A DNA stretch of 64,000 nucleotides, from assembly GCF_030209835.1 (NCBI RefSeq), contig NZ_JARVRF010000003.1, forward strand, positions 1 to 64,000. Direction: 5' to 3'. Positions 15,500 to 24,319 of the stretch are shown here, one piece after another (position 1 is the stretch's first letter; each line of letters starts with the position of its first letter). Origin of the DNA: Arthrobacter sp. efr-133-R2A-120. GTDB taxonomy: Bacteria; Actinomycetota; Actinomycetes; Actinomycetales; Micrococcaceae. Under the pieces are notes generated by a model that was given only the letters and a program-made list of their open reading frames with translations, was not told the origin of the DNA and ran no database searches. Made by a program: the position numbers and the translations under genes.

Positions 15500-15954
15500 T
15501 TCCCCTCACCATTCCTGACGACGTATCCACTTTGGAGAAGTTCATCAAGTCCGCGCCTCAACACGGCGGCAGGGATGCCAGTAGTCGTGACGAATTCCGG
15601 TATTGATTGCTTTGGAAATTTGTGGACCGTCAGCGCCACATAAACACGAATCGCAGCGGCGGAAGCCCCGGACGCAATGAGCGCCGGATAACCTGATCGG
15701 TTCCATTCCGGCATGAACGGCAACGGCTCTATCTGCCGGTAAGAATCAATGCCCGCGTCATCAAGGTCTTGGAACATCGCAACTTCGGCGTCACCAACGC
15801 ATTTTGCGCCCGGACCGTGCGGGAAAAAGCTCCAATCCCATTTGATCGGGACTTGCCGTCCGCAGACAGGACAGTCGATCCTTTTCATCACCTGATTATT
15901 GATCGGTTCGGTTGGCCGTGACTTCACAGAGTCGGTCTCATTTGTGTCACTCAC
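15496..15954 (-). CDS. Zinc-ribbon protein of the element
   Basis: The 152-residue product has CPVCGRQVPIKWDW and a later Cys in GAKCVGDAE, a possible zinc ribbon, and a C-terminal helical part (RVYVALTVHKFPKQSIPEFV, then LRRGLDELLQSGYVVRNGEG) that resembles a winged helix. GTG 15954 overlaps the stop of the upstream gene (GTGA) and has GGAAGGAG 7 nt before it. A longer ATG frame from 16071 would overlap that gene and is rejected. DNA-binding is plausible; the exact role is unknown. Confidence 0.65.
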   Translation of the reverse strand: MSDTNETDSVKSRPTEPINNQVMKRIDCPVCGRQVPIKWDWSFFPHGPGAKCVGDAEVAMFQDLDDAGIDSYRQIEPLPFMPEWNRSGYPALIASGASAAAIRVYVALTVHKFPKQSIPEFVTTTGIPAAVLRRGLDELLQSGYVVRNGEGK

Positions 15955-16190
15955 CGTGTCGCTCCTTCCGTGAGTGCTGGCTGGCTGGGTTCGGTTCGCG
16001 CTCGACAAACCGGCCCTAGCTTGGCGTGTAGGGACCGTGCGGCCCAAAGCGGTGCGCCGCATCTGCGGCAACGGGCCGTGAGAGTTAGGCCCATGGCGGC
16101 GGCGTACTTTTGTAGCTCGGCCACGACGGCAGCGGCGGGCATGGAAGCCGCGTGCTGGACGGCATTCAGCGGCGACTCAGGCCCGTTCAT
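15951..16190 (-). CDS. DUF6011-like Cys-motif protein
   Basis: The 79-residue product contains CRRCGAPLWAARSLHAKLGP then VC, the C-x2-C ... GPVC pattern of DUF6011-type proteins common in actinobacterial prophages. It starts at ATG 16188-16190, 2 nt after the previous stop. It probably binds metal. No function is known. Confidence 0.7.
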   Translation of the reverse strand: MNGPESPLNAVQHAASMPAAAVVAELQKYAAAMGLTLTARCRRCGAPLWAARSLHAKLGPVCRARTEPSQPALTEGATR

Positions 16191-16192
16191 GC

Positions 16193-16462
16193 TTATTCGC
16201 CGCCCGCAGGACGCAGCAGACCGGCGAGACGGTCTAATTGCGAGGGAGTGAGCGGTGGCCAGTTCGCCACAATGTCGTTTATGGCATCTTCAAGTTTTTG
16301 AGCGCCTATTTCGCGGCGCAATTCGGTTTGGTCCGCGTCAGGGTGGAATCTATGCTCAATGGCAAGCTGGCCGATAAGTCTGCGGCGGCGGGGGGATGCA
16401 TTGCCCATTTGGACGGCCTTCTTCAATGAAACGAAGTCGTCCCCTCGAAGGCGAACCAACAT
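16193..16462 (-). CDS. Small hypothetical protein, first gene of early operon
   Basis: The 89-residue product ends with IVANWPPLTPSQLDRLAGLL, a PPLT-x-Q-x2-RLA-x-LL ending I associate with short prophage proteins in actinobacteria. ATG 16462 has no clear ribosome site; ATG 16408 has GAAGG 9 nt upstream and would give 71 residues. It opens the leftward operon, 139 bp downstream of the 20-bp dyad element. Confidence 0.6.
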   Translation of the reverse strand: MLVRLRGDDFVSLKKAVQMGNASPRRRRLIGQLAIEHRFHPDADQTELRREIGAQKLEDAINDIVANWPPLTPSQLDRLAGLLRPAGGE

Positions 16463-16600
16463 TGGCTGGCGGGAACTTCTTTCCGTGCCAACCGATACTA
16501 ATCGATTTCGTGGTTGGGTGTGGGCGGTTTTCCACGGTTTACGGAACTAGTTTTGTAACTCTTTTGTAGTTCGAATCACACCATTGTCTTGGGTTTGATT

Positions 16601-16620
16601 CTGACACTACGTTGTCAATT
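16601..16620. promoter_or_regulatory. 20-bp dyad element, second copy, early operon
   Basis: This is the exact reverse complement of 12517-12536. Read leftward it gives AATTGACAACGTAGTGTCAG, so a TTGACA hexamer faces the early operon. It overlaps the recombinase stop codon (16615-16617). It is a candidate promoter/operator for the genes starting at 16462. Confidence 0.6.
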
Positions 16621-18015
16621 CCCCTTGGGCTTGAATTCCACAGTTGCCGGATTGAAGTTCCGTGTCCCGCGTCCCGGTGGATGAATGATTACGGCATCCA
16701 TGAGGACGGATATCACGGCCCGTTTCCGCGACATGCTCAGCGAGTCCCAAACCTCCCGCACCTGCTCCGCGCCGATAAGCGGCCCCAGCACGTCCACACG
16801 GCCAGCGTCGGCAAGCATGGCGTCAATCGCAGCGAGCTTTGCCCGTCTCTGCGCCGACAGCGCCCGGAACTGGCTTCTGCTCATAAGGTCGTTCGCGAGG
16901 TCCACCGCGTCCGCGTCAAGCTGTTCCCGCAGTCCCACCGCTTGCGCCCGCAACTCTTCCGCGTCAGGACGGTTGTCGTCCTGCATCAGCCGTGCAGCGT
17001 CCGGACGGGACAAGATGCTCACGACAACAGCCTCCACGTATTCCTCAACAGGCTCAGCACGGCGCGCAAAGTGCCCCATGGACGCCGTACAGCGATAAGC
17101 CCGCACTCCCGGACGGGAAGTACCCCCGGCGTGCACAGGAGCGCCACAGACGCCACAGCGGGCCAGCCCGGACAACAAATACCGCCCGCCCGTCTTGCCC
17201 GATATGCGCGCCGGATTCTTCAACATGGCCGTGACGGCGGCAAAGCGTTCCTCAGACACAATGGCGGGCCACTTGGCGTCTGAGACAGTCTCGCCCTTGT
17301 AGACACGCTTGCCGATGTTACGCGGATTCATCAGCACTACCCTGACAGAATCGGCCCGCCACAGCGAAGGCTCGCCCTCATGGCCGGGCTTGTACCGCTT
17401 CTGCCCCGTCGTGAATCCCTGGCTGTTCCACGTCCGCGCGACTTCCCGCAGCGACGCCCCGTAAAGCACCGAATCATAGGCAGCCGCGATTGCCGCAGCC
17501 TCAGCCGGACGCACCGTCATTCCGTCCGCCTCGTAGCCGAACGGGCGACGCCCGCCAACCCAGCGCCCTTGCTCTGCCGCCTGTTGCGCCGCCCTTGCTT
17601 GGCGCTCGGACTTCTGTTCAATCTCGAACCGCGCCACAGATCCCAACTGGTCTGCAACCAAACGTCCCGCCGCCGTCGAAAAATCAAGCTCCGGACCCTT
17701 CACAAAGGCCAATACAACATTCTTGCGCTGGCAAAGCTCGTAAAGCCGCAGTTCGTCGCGGCGGTTTCTTTGCAGCCTGTCGAGCGCCCATGCGACGACG
17801 ACTCCAACATGCCCGGACTCAACCGCCGTCACCATGGCCTCAAATCCTCGTCGCTGCTTCTTGCCAGCGGCGCTGATGTCGTTGTCTACTTCGGTTGACA
17901 CGACTTCCCAGCCGCGAACCGATGCCAGCTTTCGGCAGTCCTCGCCCTGCCGATCCACCGCCGAACGCTCGTCGGTTCGATCCTGACTGATTCTGAGGTA
18001 AACGATTGCTTTCAC
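16615..18015 (-). CDS. Large serine recombinase (integrase) of the element
   Basis: The protein is 466 residues from GTG 18015. The N-terminal resolvase domain has the nucleophile Ser10 (KAIVYLRISQDR) and VAWALDRLQRNRRDE. A recombinase domain follows (GGRRPFGYE, NPRNIGKRVYKGE). Then come a zinc ribbon (CGVCGAPVHAG and YRCTASMGHF) and a C-terminal coiled coil. The size is close to the phiRv1 integrase. It reads leftward straight out of truncated comM. An ATG at 18036 would add seven residues, but that codon sits in the attachment core and may exist only when integrated, so GTG 18015 is preferred. Confidence 0.9.
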   Translation of the reverse strand: MKAIVYLRISQDRTDERSAVDRQGEDCRKLASVRGWEVVSTEVDNDISAAGKKQRRGFEAMVTAVESGHVGVVVAWALDRLQRNRRDELRLYELCQRKNVVLAFVKGPELDFSTAAGRLVADQLGSVARFEIEQKSERQARAAQQAAEQGRWVGGRRPFGYEADGMTVRPAEAAAIAAAYDSVLYGASLREVARTWNSQGFTTGQKRYKPGHEGEPSLWRADSVRVVLMNPRNIGKRVYKGETVSDAKWPAIVSEERFAAVTAMLKNPARISGKTGGRYLLSGLARCGVCGAPVHAGGTSRPGVRAYRCTASMGHFARRAEPVEEYVEAVVVSILSRPDAARLMQDDNRPDAEELRAQAVGLREQLDADAVDLANDLMSRSQFRALSAQRRAKLAAIDAMLADAGRVDVLGPLIGAEQVREVWDSLSMSRKRAVISVLMDAVIIHPPGRGTRNFNPATVEFKPKGN

Positions 18016-18020
18016 ATCTG

Positions 18021-19484
18021 CTAATTTACCATCCATGCGAGACGCAGGACGCGGTCGTAGCCTCTGGCCGTGAGGATTCCGCGCTCCAGGGAGGTATCCA
18101 GGATCTTCGTGGTCGCGGAAGGGAGTCGCAGTTCGCCGCGCAGTACGCGCCCGGGAACCTGCGAGTTGGTTTCCATCCCGAAACTCCCGAGCCGCTCACA
18201 TTGCCGCGACCGGGCGGCATGGACCCTCCCGGCGACCGTGGCAGTGTCCTCCTCTGCTCCGGATTGCCCGAAGTCCGCGAGGGATACACGCTCCACCTGA
18301 AGCTGGATGTCCACTCTGTCCAGCAACGGCCCGGACATGCGCCCGAAGTAGCGGCGCCGCATCACCGGGGTGCAGGTGCAATCGACTCCCTTCCCAGTGG
18401 CCTTCCCGCAAGGGCAAGGGTTCGCCGCGAGGACCAGCTGGAAGCGGGCCGGATATGCGGCTGTACCGGCGGAGCGATGGATGACCAGCTCGCCGCTCTC
18501 CAGAGGTTGCCGCAGGGCGTCCAGGACCCGGCGTTCGTACTCGGGGGCCTCGTCCAGGAACAAAACGCCACGATGCGCCCGTGATGCCGCCCCCGGCCGC
18601 GGCAAGCCGGAACCACCGCCGATGATTGCTGCGGCGGTGGCGCTGTGATGTGGGTTCTCAAAGGGCGGGCGACGCAACAGCCGTACCGAATCAACATGGA
18701 CAGCCGAAAGCGAGTGGATCGCCGTGACCTCCATGGCTTCCTGGTCCCCCAAATCCGGCAAGAGCCCCGGGAGCCGCTCGGCGAGCATCGTCTTGCCCGC
18801 ACCGGGCGGCCCGCAAAGCAGCACATGATGTGCGCCGGCTGCCGCAACCTCCAAGGCGCGGCGGGCATCGCCTTGCCCCGAGACATCACAAAGATCCGGA
18901 ACAACCGCGGCCCCGACGTCGTGGTCTCCTGCAACGTCACCATCGGCCGGATCGTAATCCAGGGCCAGGTCCTGCGGATTGGCCCCGAAATCAAACGCAA
19001 GGCGGGCTAAGGTCTTATAGCCGCGGACCACCGCGCCCGGAACCAACTCCGCCTCGGCGACGTTTGCGTGCGCCACCACGATCTCCTGATGACCTGCCTG
19101 AACAGCTGCCATGACCGCCGGCAAGATGCCGCGAACCGGCCTCAACCTGCCATCCAATCCCAACTCGGAGATGAAGACAGTACCTTCCGTAGAACGGATA
19201 TCACCGGCAGCGCGCAATACTGCCATGGTGATCGCGAGGTCGAATCCCGAGCCGCGCTTCGGCAGTGAGGCCGGAATCAGGTTCGCGGTGATCTTTCGAC
19301 GACTCAGCGGGATGCCTGAGTTCTGTGCCGCGGAACGAATGCGCTCCTTGGCTTCGTTCAAGGAGGCATCCGGCAGACCCAGGATCACGAAATTGGGGAG
19401 GGTTTGGCCGATATCTGCCTCGACCTCCACGATGTAACCGTTCAGGCCAAGCAGCGCAACGGAGTAGCTTCGGCCCACGCCCAT
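18021..19484 (-). pseudogene. comM: ComM/YifB ATPase, truncated by the element
   Basis: 487 codons are open from ATG 19484. The first 484 are ComM: GLPDASLNEAKERIRSA in the N-terminal domain, Walker A GPPGAGKTMLAERLPGLL, FLDEAPEYERRVLDALRQPL (Walker B region) and the zinc-like CPCG...CTC segment. After LAW the frame enters element DNA and stops (Met-Val-Asn-TAG). The lost 29 residues lie at 9246-9335. ComM is a hexameric helicase that extends branch migration in natural transformation. The AAA+ core is intact, so partial activity is possible. ATG 19484 abuts the yraN stop. Confidence 0.88.
18032..18041. other. Right attachment-site core of the element
   Basis: TCCATGCGAG matches TCCAGGCGAG at 9335-9344 except at one base. 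To its right is comM; to its left are the element and, within 20 bp, the recombinase start. Confidence 0.7.
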
Positions 19485-19841
19485 CTAGCCCACACCCTTG
19501 AGGTGTTCGAGCTGTGGCTCGCCCACGCCGTCGTCGATGATTCCCACCACATCCACCCGGCGGCGCAGGACGCGCAGCTCGTGATCACGGCACCAGGACA
19601 AAGCCAGGCGATGGAGCCTAGCGAGCTTGGCAGCGCCGACCGCTTCGAAAGGGTGCCCATAGGCCAGGTTCTTCCGCGTCTTGACCTCGGCGATCACCAG
19701 AGTGTCGCCGTCGAGCGCCACGATGTCGATCTCGCCCTCGGAGCATCTCCAATTGCGGTCCACAATCCGCATTCCCTGGGTTTCAAGGAAAGTGACGGCC
19801 AGCGTTTCGCCGTGCCGGCCCAACTGGTCTTTGGCTTTCAT
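19485..19841 (-). CDS. yraN: YraN family protein (UPF0102)
   Basis: The 118-residue protein has the YraN nuclease-like core: RNWRCSEGEIDIVALDGDTL followed by VIAEVKTR, the E-x-D ... E-x-K pattern of restriction-like folds. ATG 19841 is preceded by GGAGGTGGTC. It is encoded directly upstream of comM with no gap, as in many bacteria. A role in DNA metabolism is suspected, but its activity is not settled. Confidence 0.88.
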   Translation of the reverse strand: MKAKDQLGRHGETLAVTFLETQGMRIVDRNWRCSEGEIDIVALDGDTLVIAEVKTRKNLAYGHPFEAVGAAKLARLHRLALSWCRDHELRVLRRRVDVVGIIDDGVGEPQLEHLKGVG

Positions 19842-19954
19842 GACCACCTCCGCTTCCAGCCTGGAGGCGCGGAGAATCCAAAGACAGGGGGCAGTTTGGC
19901 TATGTGGGAAAACTCCGTCAGTCAGACGGTGTGGAGGACTAGTTGCCGGGCTTC

Positions 19955-20299
19955 CTAGTTGCCTAGGTTGCCAAGATCGCCTAGGTCGCCGTCCTTCGGC
20001 AGGGAAAGTTCCTCGCTGCGCGGAAGTTCTTCGACGTTGACGTCCTTGAACGTAATGACCCGGACATTCTTCACGAAACGCGCCGAACGGTAGACGTCCC
20101 AAACCCAGGCATCCTGAAGCGTGAGGTCGAAATAGACCTCGCCATCGGCACTGCGGGCCTGCAGGTCAACGTGGTTCGCCAGATAGAACCGCCGTTCGGT
20201 CTCGACAACGTAGCTGAACAAACCAACAACGTCGCGGTATTCGCGGTAGAGCTGCAGCTCCATGTCGGTTTCGTAGTTCTCAAGATCCTCGGCACTCAT
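19955..20299 (-). CDS. DUF2469 family protein
   Basis: The 114-residue acidic protein begins MSAEDLENYETDMELQLYRE and contains RDVVGLFSYVVETERRFYLA, the hallmark of DUF2469, a family encoded next to rnhB in actinobacteria. Its function is unknown. The tail (DGDLGDLGNLGN) has a short GDL/GNL repeat. The start is chosen at ATG 20299; an ATG 13 codons upstream lacks the conserved pattern. Confidence 0.88.
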   Translation of the reverse strand: MSAEDLENYETDMELQLYREYRDVVGLFSYVVETERRFYLANHVDLQARSADGEVYFDLTLQDAWVWDVYRSARFVKNVRVITFKDVNVEELPRSEELSLPKDGDLGDLGNLGN

Positions 20300-20377
20300 A
20301 GATCCATCTTGCACCATAGAGCGGGCACACGCCGCCAAGGTTGGGCGGGCGGCATCCAGGACAGGGAAAAGCGGGGT

Positions 20378-21127
20378 CTAGATCAGGTTCCAGCTGGTCC
20401 GGTGGTACGGCGTGGGACCCAACGATCTGATGGCATCGCGGTGGAAGGACGTGGCGTAGCCCTTGTTCTCGTTCCAGCCGAAGGCGGGATATTCCTCGTG
20501 CAGGCCAAGCATGATGCGGTCCCTGGCCACCTTGGCCAGCACGCTGGCAGCCGCCACGCTGAGGCAGCTCATGTCCGCCTTCACGCGGGTGTGCACTGGC
20601 GCCTCGCAAGCAGGCCCGGATGGCTCGACGTCGAATAAGGAACCTTGGCTCTGGGGCGAGAGCCAGTTGTGGCTTCCATCCAGCAGCACGAGGTCCGGAT
20701 GCACGCCCGAGTCGAGAATCTCGAGCCAGGCGCGTGTTCCGGCAAGGCGCAGGGCACCCACAATGCCCAGTGCATCGATCTCCATCGAACTTGCGTGGCC
20801 CACTGCGGAGCCAACCGCCCATTCGCGAACCAGCGGTTCCAACCGCTCGCGGTCTTCGGGCTTGAGAAGTTTGCTGTCGCGGACATCGGCGAGCAAGCCG
20901 TGGTCCCTGAGATCGACGACGGCGATCCCCACCGATACCGGCCCTGCAAGGGCTCCTCGCCCTACTTCGTCGACACCGGCCAGGAGCGTGACCCCCGGAG
21001 CCAGGAAACCCCGTTCGACGTCCAGGGTCGGAAAATCAGGAGCGTGCTTGGTCCGCGCGGCGGGTTTCCGCTGCGTTCGAACCGGCATTGCCGCTCCCGC
21101 CGTCCTGGTCCCTGCGGGCGCCATCAT
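20378..21127 (-). CDS. rnhB: Ribonuclease HII
   Basis: The 249-residue protein has the DEVGRG motif (Asp53, Glu54), LLDGSHNW and the later [13 protein letters not shown] region with the remaining acidic site. It removes ribonucleotides and RNA primers from DNA. ATG 21127 overlaps the lepB stop (21124). The first 35 residues form a basic extension typical of actinobacterial versions. Confidence 0.93.
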   Translation of the reverse strand: MMAPAGTRTAGAAMPVRTQRKPAARTKHAPDFPTLDVERGFLAPGVTLLAGVDEVGRGALAGPVSVGIAVVDLRDHGLLADVRDSKLLKPEDRERLEPLVREWAVGSAVGHASSMEIDALGIVGALRLAGTRAWLEILDSGVHPDLVLLDGSHNWLSPQSQGSLFDVEPSGPACEAPVHTRVKADMSCLSVAAASVLAKVARDRIMLGLHEEYPAFGWNENKGYATSFHRDAIRSLGPTPYHRTSWNLI

Positions 21128-22071
21128 TTGCTCGCTGGAGCCGTGGGTGAAGCCGTGTTCTGGGGCGACGGCGCAGGAACGTTGCGGAAGACCTCGGAGT
21201 GGTTGTCAAGGATCTGCCAACGGTTGATGGGCCAGGCAATCACCGTGGCTTTGCCCTCGACGTCGGAAATGTCGATAAAACCACCATTGACTGATTGGTG
21301 TTCCCGGGAGTCGGCCGAGTTGTTGCGGTTGTCGCCCATAACCCAAATTTTGCCCGCAGGGACCACCACATCGAAAGACTTGGCCATGGGAACCTGGGCA
21401 GGATTGATGTAGCTCTCGTTAAGAACCGTGCCGTTGACGCTGACCCGCGCGGAACTGTCGCAGCACGAGACCCTGTCCCCCGGCAGGCCGATCACGCGCT
21501 TGACGAGGTGCTGGTTGGTCTCGTCCGGTAGCAACCCGACGAAGACAAGTCCGTCCTGGAACCATTTGAAGGGCCCGGGCGCCGCCTTCTGCGTGGGGGG
21601 CAGCCATCCTTGTGTGTCCTTGAAGACCACGATGTCGCCGCGCTCCAGTGCGAAAGGCTGCGGAACCAGCAGATTAACGAAGATCCGGTCGTCAACGTCA
21701 AGGGTGTTGACCATGGACTCCGAGGGAATGAAGAAGGCACGGAACAGGAAAGTCTTGATGAGGAAGGACAACACGATGGCGATGACCACCACGGTGCCGA
21801 TTTCCCTGAGCCAGCCGAGGAACGGACTGGTGTGCGTTTTGCCGGCAGTTTCAGACCGATCGCTTTCGTCCGAAGCCAGCCGCGAACCCCGCCGCGCGGC
21901 GCGGCGCGGAGACTCCTGCTCCCCAGGAGAGCCAGCCGTCGGGCCGGTCCCCCTGTCCGGGGCCGGATCGGCGTCGTCCGCTGCGAGATCCATGCGGGGA
22001 GCGGACGGTCCGTCCAGGAGCCGGGCATCGTCGTCGTGCCGTTCCGGCTTCCCGGGAGTTGTCTCGGGCAT
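21124..22071 (-). CDS. lepB: Signal peptidase I (second of two)
   Basis: The 315-residue protein has a long charged N-terminal cytosolic tail (about 1-85), one membrane segment (92-112), the catalytic Ser119 in FFIPSESM and Lys191 in [11 protein letters not shown], and the [11 protein letters not shown] box. It cleaves signal peptides at the outer face of the membrane. It starts directly after the stop of another lepB (22072), so the two form a tandem pair, the downstream copy having the longer tail. Confidence 0.93.
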   Translation of the reverse strand: MPETTPGKPERHDDDARLLDGPSAPRMDLAADDADPAPDRGTGPTAGSPGEQESPRRAARRGSRLASDESDRSETAGKTHTSPFLGWLREIGTVVVIAIVLSFLIKTFLFRAFFIPSESMVNTLDVDDRIFVNLLVPQPFALERGDIVVFKDTQGWLPPTQKAAPGPFKWFQDGLVFVGLLPDETNQHLVKRVIGLPGDRVSCCDSSARVSVNGTVLNESYINPAQVPMAKSFDVVVPAGKIWVMGDNRNNSADSREHQSVNGGFIDISDVEGKATVIAWPINRWQILDNHSEVFRNVPAPSPQNTASPTAPASK

Positions 22072-22749
22072 CTATTGTCCGTTCTTCGAGGTTGTACCGG
22101 CCTGCGCAGGGCGAGGCAGTTCTGCAAATCTATCAAGCGGCCAGATAATCCGGACCGGACGCCCGATGACACGCTCCAGTGGCACCATTCCTCCGCCGGG
22201 TGCGCCCAGAAGGCCGCGCGAATCGGCCGATCGTGAACGGTGGTCCCCCATGAGCCACAATCGGTCACTCGGAACGATGACGTCGAACCTCTGTTCGCTC
22301 GGCGTGTCGCCGGGATAAAGATAGGGTTCCTCAAGCGGCTGACCGTTGACTGTGAGTTTTCCATCGGTGCCACAACAATCAACGTGGTCTCCGGGAAGCC
22401 CGATGACACGTTTGACGTATGTCGTCTCGCTTCCCGTCAGGCCCAGCCAATGGCCGGTGGCGGCCACGGCGTCGGCAAACGGTCCCTTGCCGCTGTTCAG
22501 CGGAGCAAAGGTTCCCCTGCCGTCGAAGACCACGATGTCTCCACGGCGAATAGGGTCTGCGGCGAAATCAGTCCGGGAGACAAGGATGCGGTCCCCGGTG
22601 CCCAGGATCGGCTCCATGGACTCGGAGGGGATGAAGTAGACATCTAGCCACAAGGACCGGACAAGCCCGCTGATTGCCACGGCCAGGACAAGTGCGAGCA
22701 AAACAAAACGCCAGCCCTGTTTCCGGGGCTGGCGTTTTGCGTGGTCCAT
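22072..22749 (-). CDS. lepB: Signal peptidase I (first of two)
   Basis: The 225-residue protein has a short basic N-terminus, one membrane segment (about 14-32), Ser44 in FIPSESM and Lys113 in [11 protein letters not shown], and a GDHRSRSADSR box. ATG 22749 has AGGAAA 7 nt upstream. Codons 4-15 lie in a strong terminator-like hairpin (22705-22738), so expression may depend on read-through from rplS or on an internal promoter. The tandem copy follows at once. Confidence 0.92.
   Translation of the reverse strand: MDHAKRQPRKQGWRFVLLALVLAVAISGLVRSLWLDVYFIPSESMEPILGTGDRILVSRTDFAADPIRRGDIVVFDGRGTFAPLNSGKGPFADAVAATGHWLGLTGSETTYVKRVIGLPGDHVDCCGTDGKLTVNGQPLEEPYLYPGDTPSEQRFDVIVPSDRLWLMGDHRSRSADSRGLLGAPGGGMVPLERVIGRPVRIIWPLDRFAELPRPAQAGTTSKNGQ
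22701..22738 (-). terminator. Terminator hairpin inside the lepB start
   Basis: Exact 13-bp arms (22705-22717 and 22726-22738) with an 8-nt loop are followed leftward by GTTTTG. Read from rplS this is a classic intrinsic terminator, but it overlaps codons 4-15 of the first lepB. Confidence 0.75.
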
Positions 22750-22827
22750 GATTCGTTTCCTGTTGCGTTGCGGATTTCTCCGGCGCAGGCCGGACACGAA
22801 TCCAGGACCCGCTGTTGGTCGAAAGAC

Positions 22828-23187
22828 CTACTTGCCGGTGGCGAAGTCGCGCTTTTCCTTGATCTTCGCAGCCTTACCGCGCAGTGCGCGCATGTAGTAG
22901 AGCTTGGCGCGACGGACATCACCCTTGGTGACGACCTCGATCTTCTCGATGATCGGGGAGTGAACCGGGAAGGTACGCTCTACGCCGACACCGAAGGAAA
23001 CCTTGCGGACCGTGAAGGTTTCGCGAACGCCGTCACCCTGGCGGCCCAGGACGAAGCCCTGGAAGACCTGGACACGGGAGTTCTTGCCTTCGATGATGTT
23101 CACGTGAACCTTGATGGTGTCACCCGCGCGGAACTCGGGAACATCGTTACGCAGCGAAGCTGCATCTACGCTATCGAGGATATGCAT
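22828..23187 (-). CDS. rplS: 50S ribosomal protein L19
   Basis: The 119-residue protein begins [20 protein letters not shown] and holds the L19 signature [22 protein letters not shown] 23187 has AGGAG 8 nt before it; an ATG 8 codons upstream is rejected on this basis. It bridges 16S and 23S rRNA in the ribosome. The 286 bp between it and trmD hold no gene and probably contain its promoter and leader. Confidence 0.96.
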   Translation of the reverse strand: MHILDSVDAASLRNDVPEFRAGDTIKVHVNIIEGKNSRVQVFQGFVLGRQGDGVRETFTVRKVSFGVGVERTFPVHSPIIEKIEVVTKGDVRRAKLYYMRALRGKAAKIKEKRDFATGK

Positions 23188-23473
23188 TAATCCACTCCTG
23201 GTGAACGCCACAGGTCATCCACTTTGGGTCACGGCGGGCAAGCCCGGGGCGCAAAGCCGTCCGGAAATTACCGCCGAAGATTTTCAAGTCCGGTACCGCC
23301 ACTGATTGGTGGTTCCGGGTTGTCATGCTGTTGGTGACGCTCCCCCTGTGGCAGGCGCGAACCCAGTAGACACAAGGGTTAATTCTGCCACACCCCGGGA
23401 GTTCCGGCCAATCCCGCGAATGCGGCCCGGTGGTTGCGGCCGGCTGGAGGATGAAGTTGCCCGACGGCGGGGC

Positions 23474-24319
23474 TCAGTCCGGGAGGTTGCCGTCCGGGCG
23501 GTGCCGCAACCGGCCGTCGACGACGTCGTACCCGAGTTCGCCGAAAGCGGTGCGGTCCGCGCGTGTCAGGCGGCCGGCGTCGAACTCTGCGAGCAGGTCC
23601 GGGCGGCGTTCCGCCGTGCGGCGGAACTGTTCGTGGCGCCGCCACTGGGCGATCTTGCCGTGGTTGCCGCTCAAGAGGACGGCGGGCACGTCACGATCGC
23701 GCCATGACGAGGGCTTCGTGTAGACCGGGTACTCCAGCAAGCCGTCTGAATGGGATTCCTCCACCAAGGATTCGGGATTGCCGACAACGCCCGGAAGCAA
23801 TCGTCCTATGGCCTCGACCATGGCAAGGACTGCAACCTCGCCGCCGTTGAGGACGTAGTCGCCCAGACTGACCGGGCGGACCGTGAAGTGTCCTGCCGCC
23901 CACTCGATGACGCGCTCGTCAATGCCTTCATAGCGGCCGCAGGCGAAAACGAGTTGCTCTTCCTCGGCGAGCTCATAGGCGAGGGCCTGGTTGAAACGCT
24001 CCCCCGCGGGCGACGGGACGATCAGGACCGGCCTTTTCGTCGGTCCGTCGGATGGGCCGTCAGTTGCGGGGCTTTCCGCTAAGGCAAGCCGCGCATCGGC
24101 AATGGATTCCAAGGCCTGGGCCCAGGGTTCGGGTTTCATGACCATGCCCGCACCGCCACCATACGGAGTGTCGTCCACGGTGCGGTGCTTGTCCGTGGTG
24201 AAGGTCCTCAAGTCATGGACATTGAGCTCCAAAAGCCCATCCTGACGGGCCTTGCCTATGAGGGAAAGCTCGAGTGGCGCCAGGTACTCGGGAAAGATGC
24301 TGACGACATCGATGCGCAT
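23474..24319 (-). CDS. trmD: tRNA (guanine37-N1)-methyltransferase
   Basis: The 281-residue protein begins [20 protein letters not shown] and has [17 protein letters not shown] and [10 protein letters not shown], both TrmD (SPOUT knot) motifs that bind AdoMet. It methylates G37 next to the anticodon. ATG 24319 abuts the rimM stop. The C-terminal RxxR-like basic tail is normal. Confidence 0.95.
   Translation of the reverse strand: MRIDVVSIFPEYLAPLELSLIGKARQDGLLELNVHDLRTFTTDKHRTVDDTPYGGGAGMVMKPEPWAQALESIADARLALAESPATDGPSDGPTKRPVLIVPSPAGERFNQALAYELAEEEQLVFACGRYEGIDERVIEWAAGHFTVRPVSLGDYVLNGGEVAVLAMVEAIGRLLPGVVGNPESLVEESHSDGLLEYPVYTKPSSWRDRDVPAVLLSGNHGKIAQWRRHEQFRRTAERRPDLLAEFDAGRLTRADRTAFGELGYDVVDGRLRHRPDGNLPD

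Larger units (their letters stand above)
9335..18041. mobile_element. Integrated phiRv1-like satellite prophage in comM
   Basis: An 8.7-kb insertion splits comM between TCCAGGCGAG (9335-9344) and TCCATGCGAG (18032-18041). It encodes a large serine recombinase at its right end, a leftward operon of small genes with a winged-helix initiator-like protein (16462-14077), a leftward structural operon with an HK97-type capsid (13628-10576), and two rightward genes at its left end (9443-10400). No tail, portal, terminase or lysis gene is recognisable. Size, recombinase type, lone capsid gene and opposing genes at the end resemble phiRv1/phiRv2 of M. tuberculosis. The boundaries rest on the comM reconstruction. 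Confidence 0.85.

Noticed and set aside
15955..16071. N-terminal extension of the zinc-ribbon gene to ATG 16071
   Set aside because: It would overlap the DUF6011-like gene; GTG 15954 has a strong ribosome site and a GTGA overlap.
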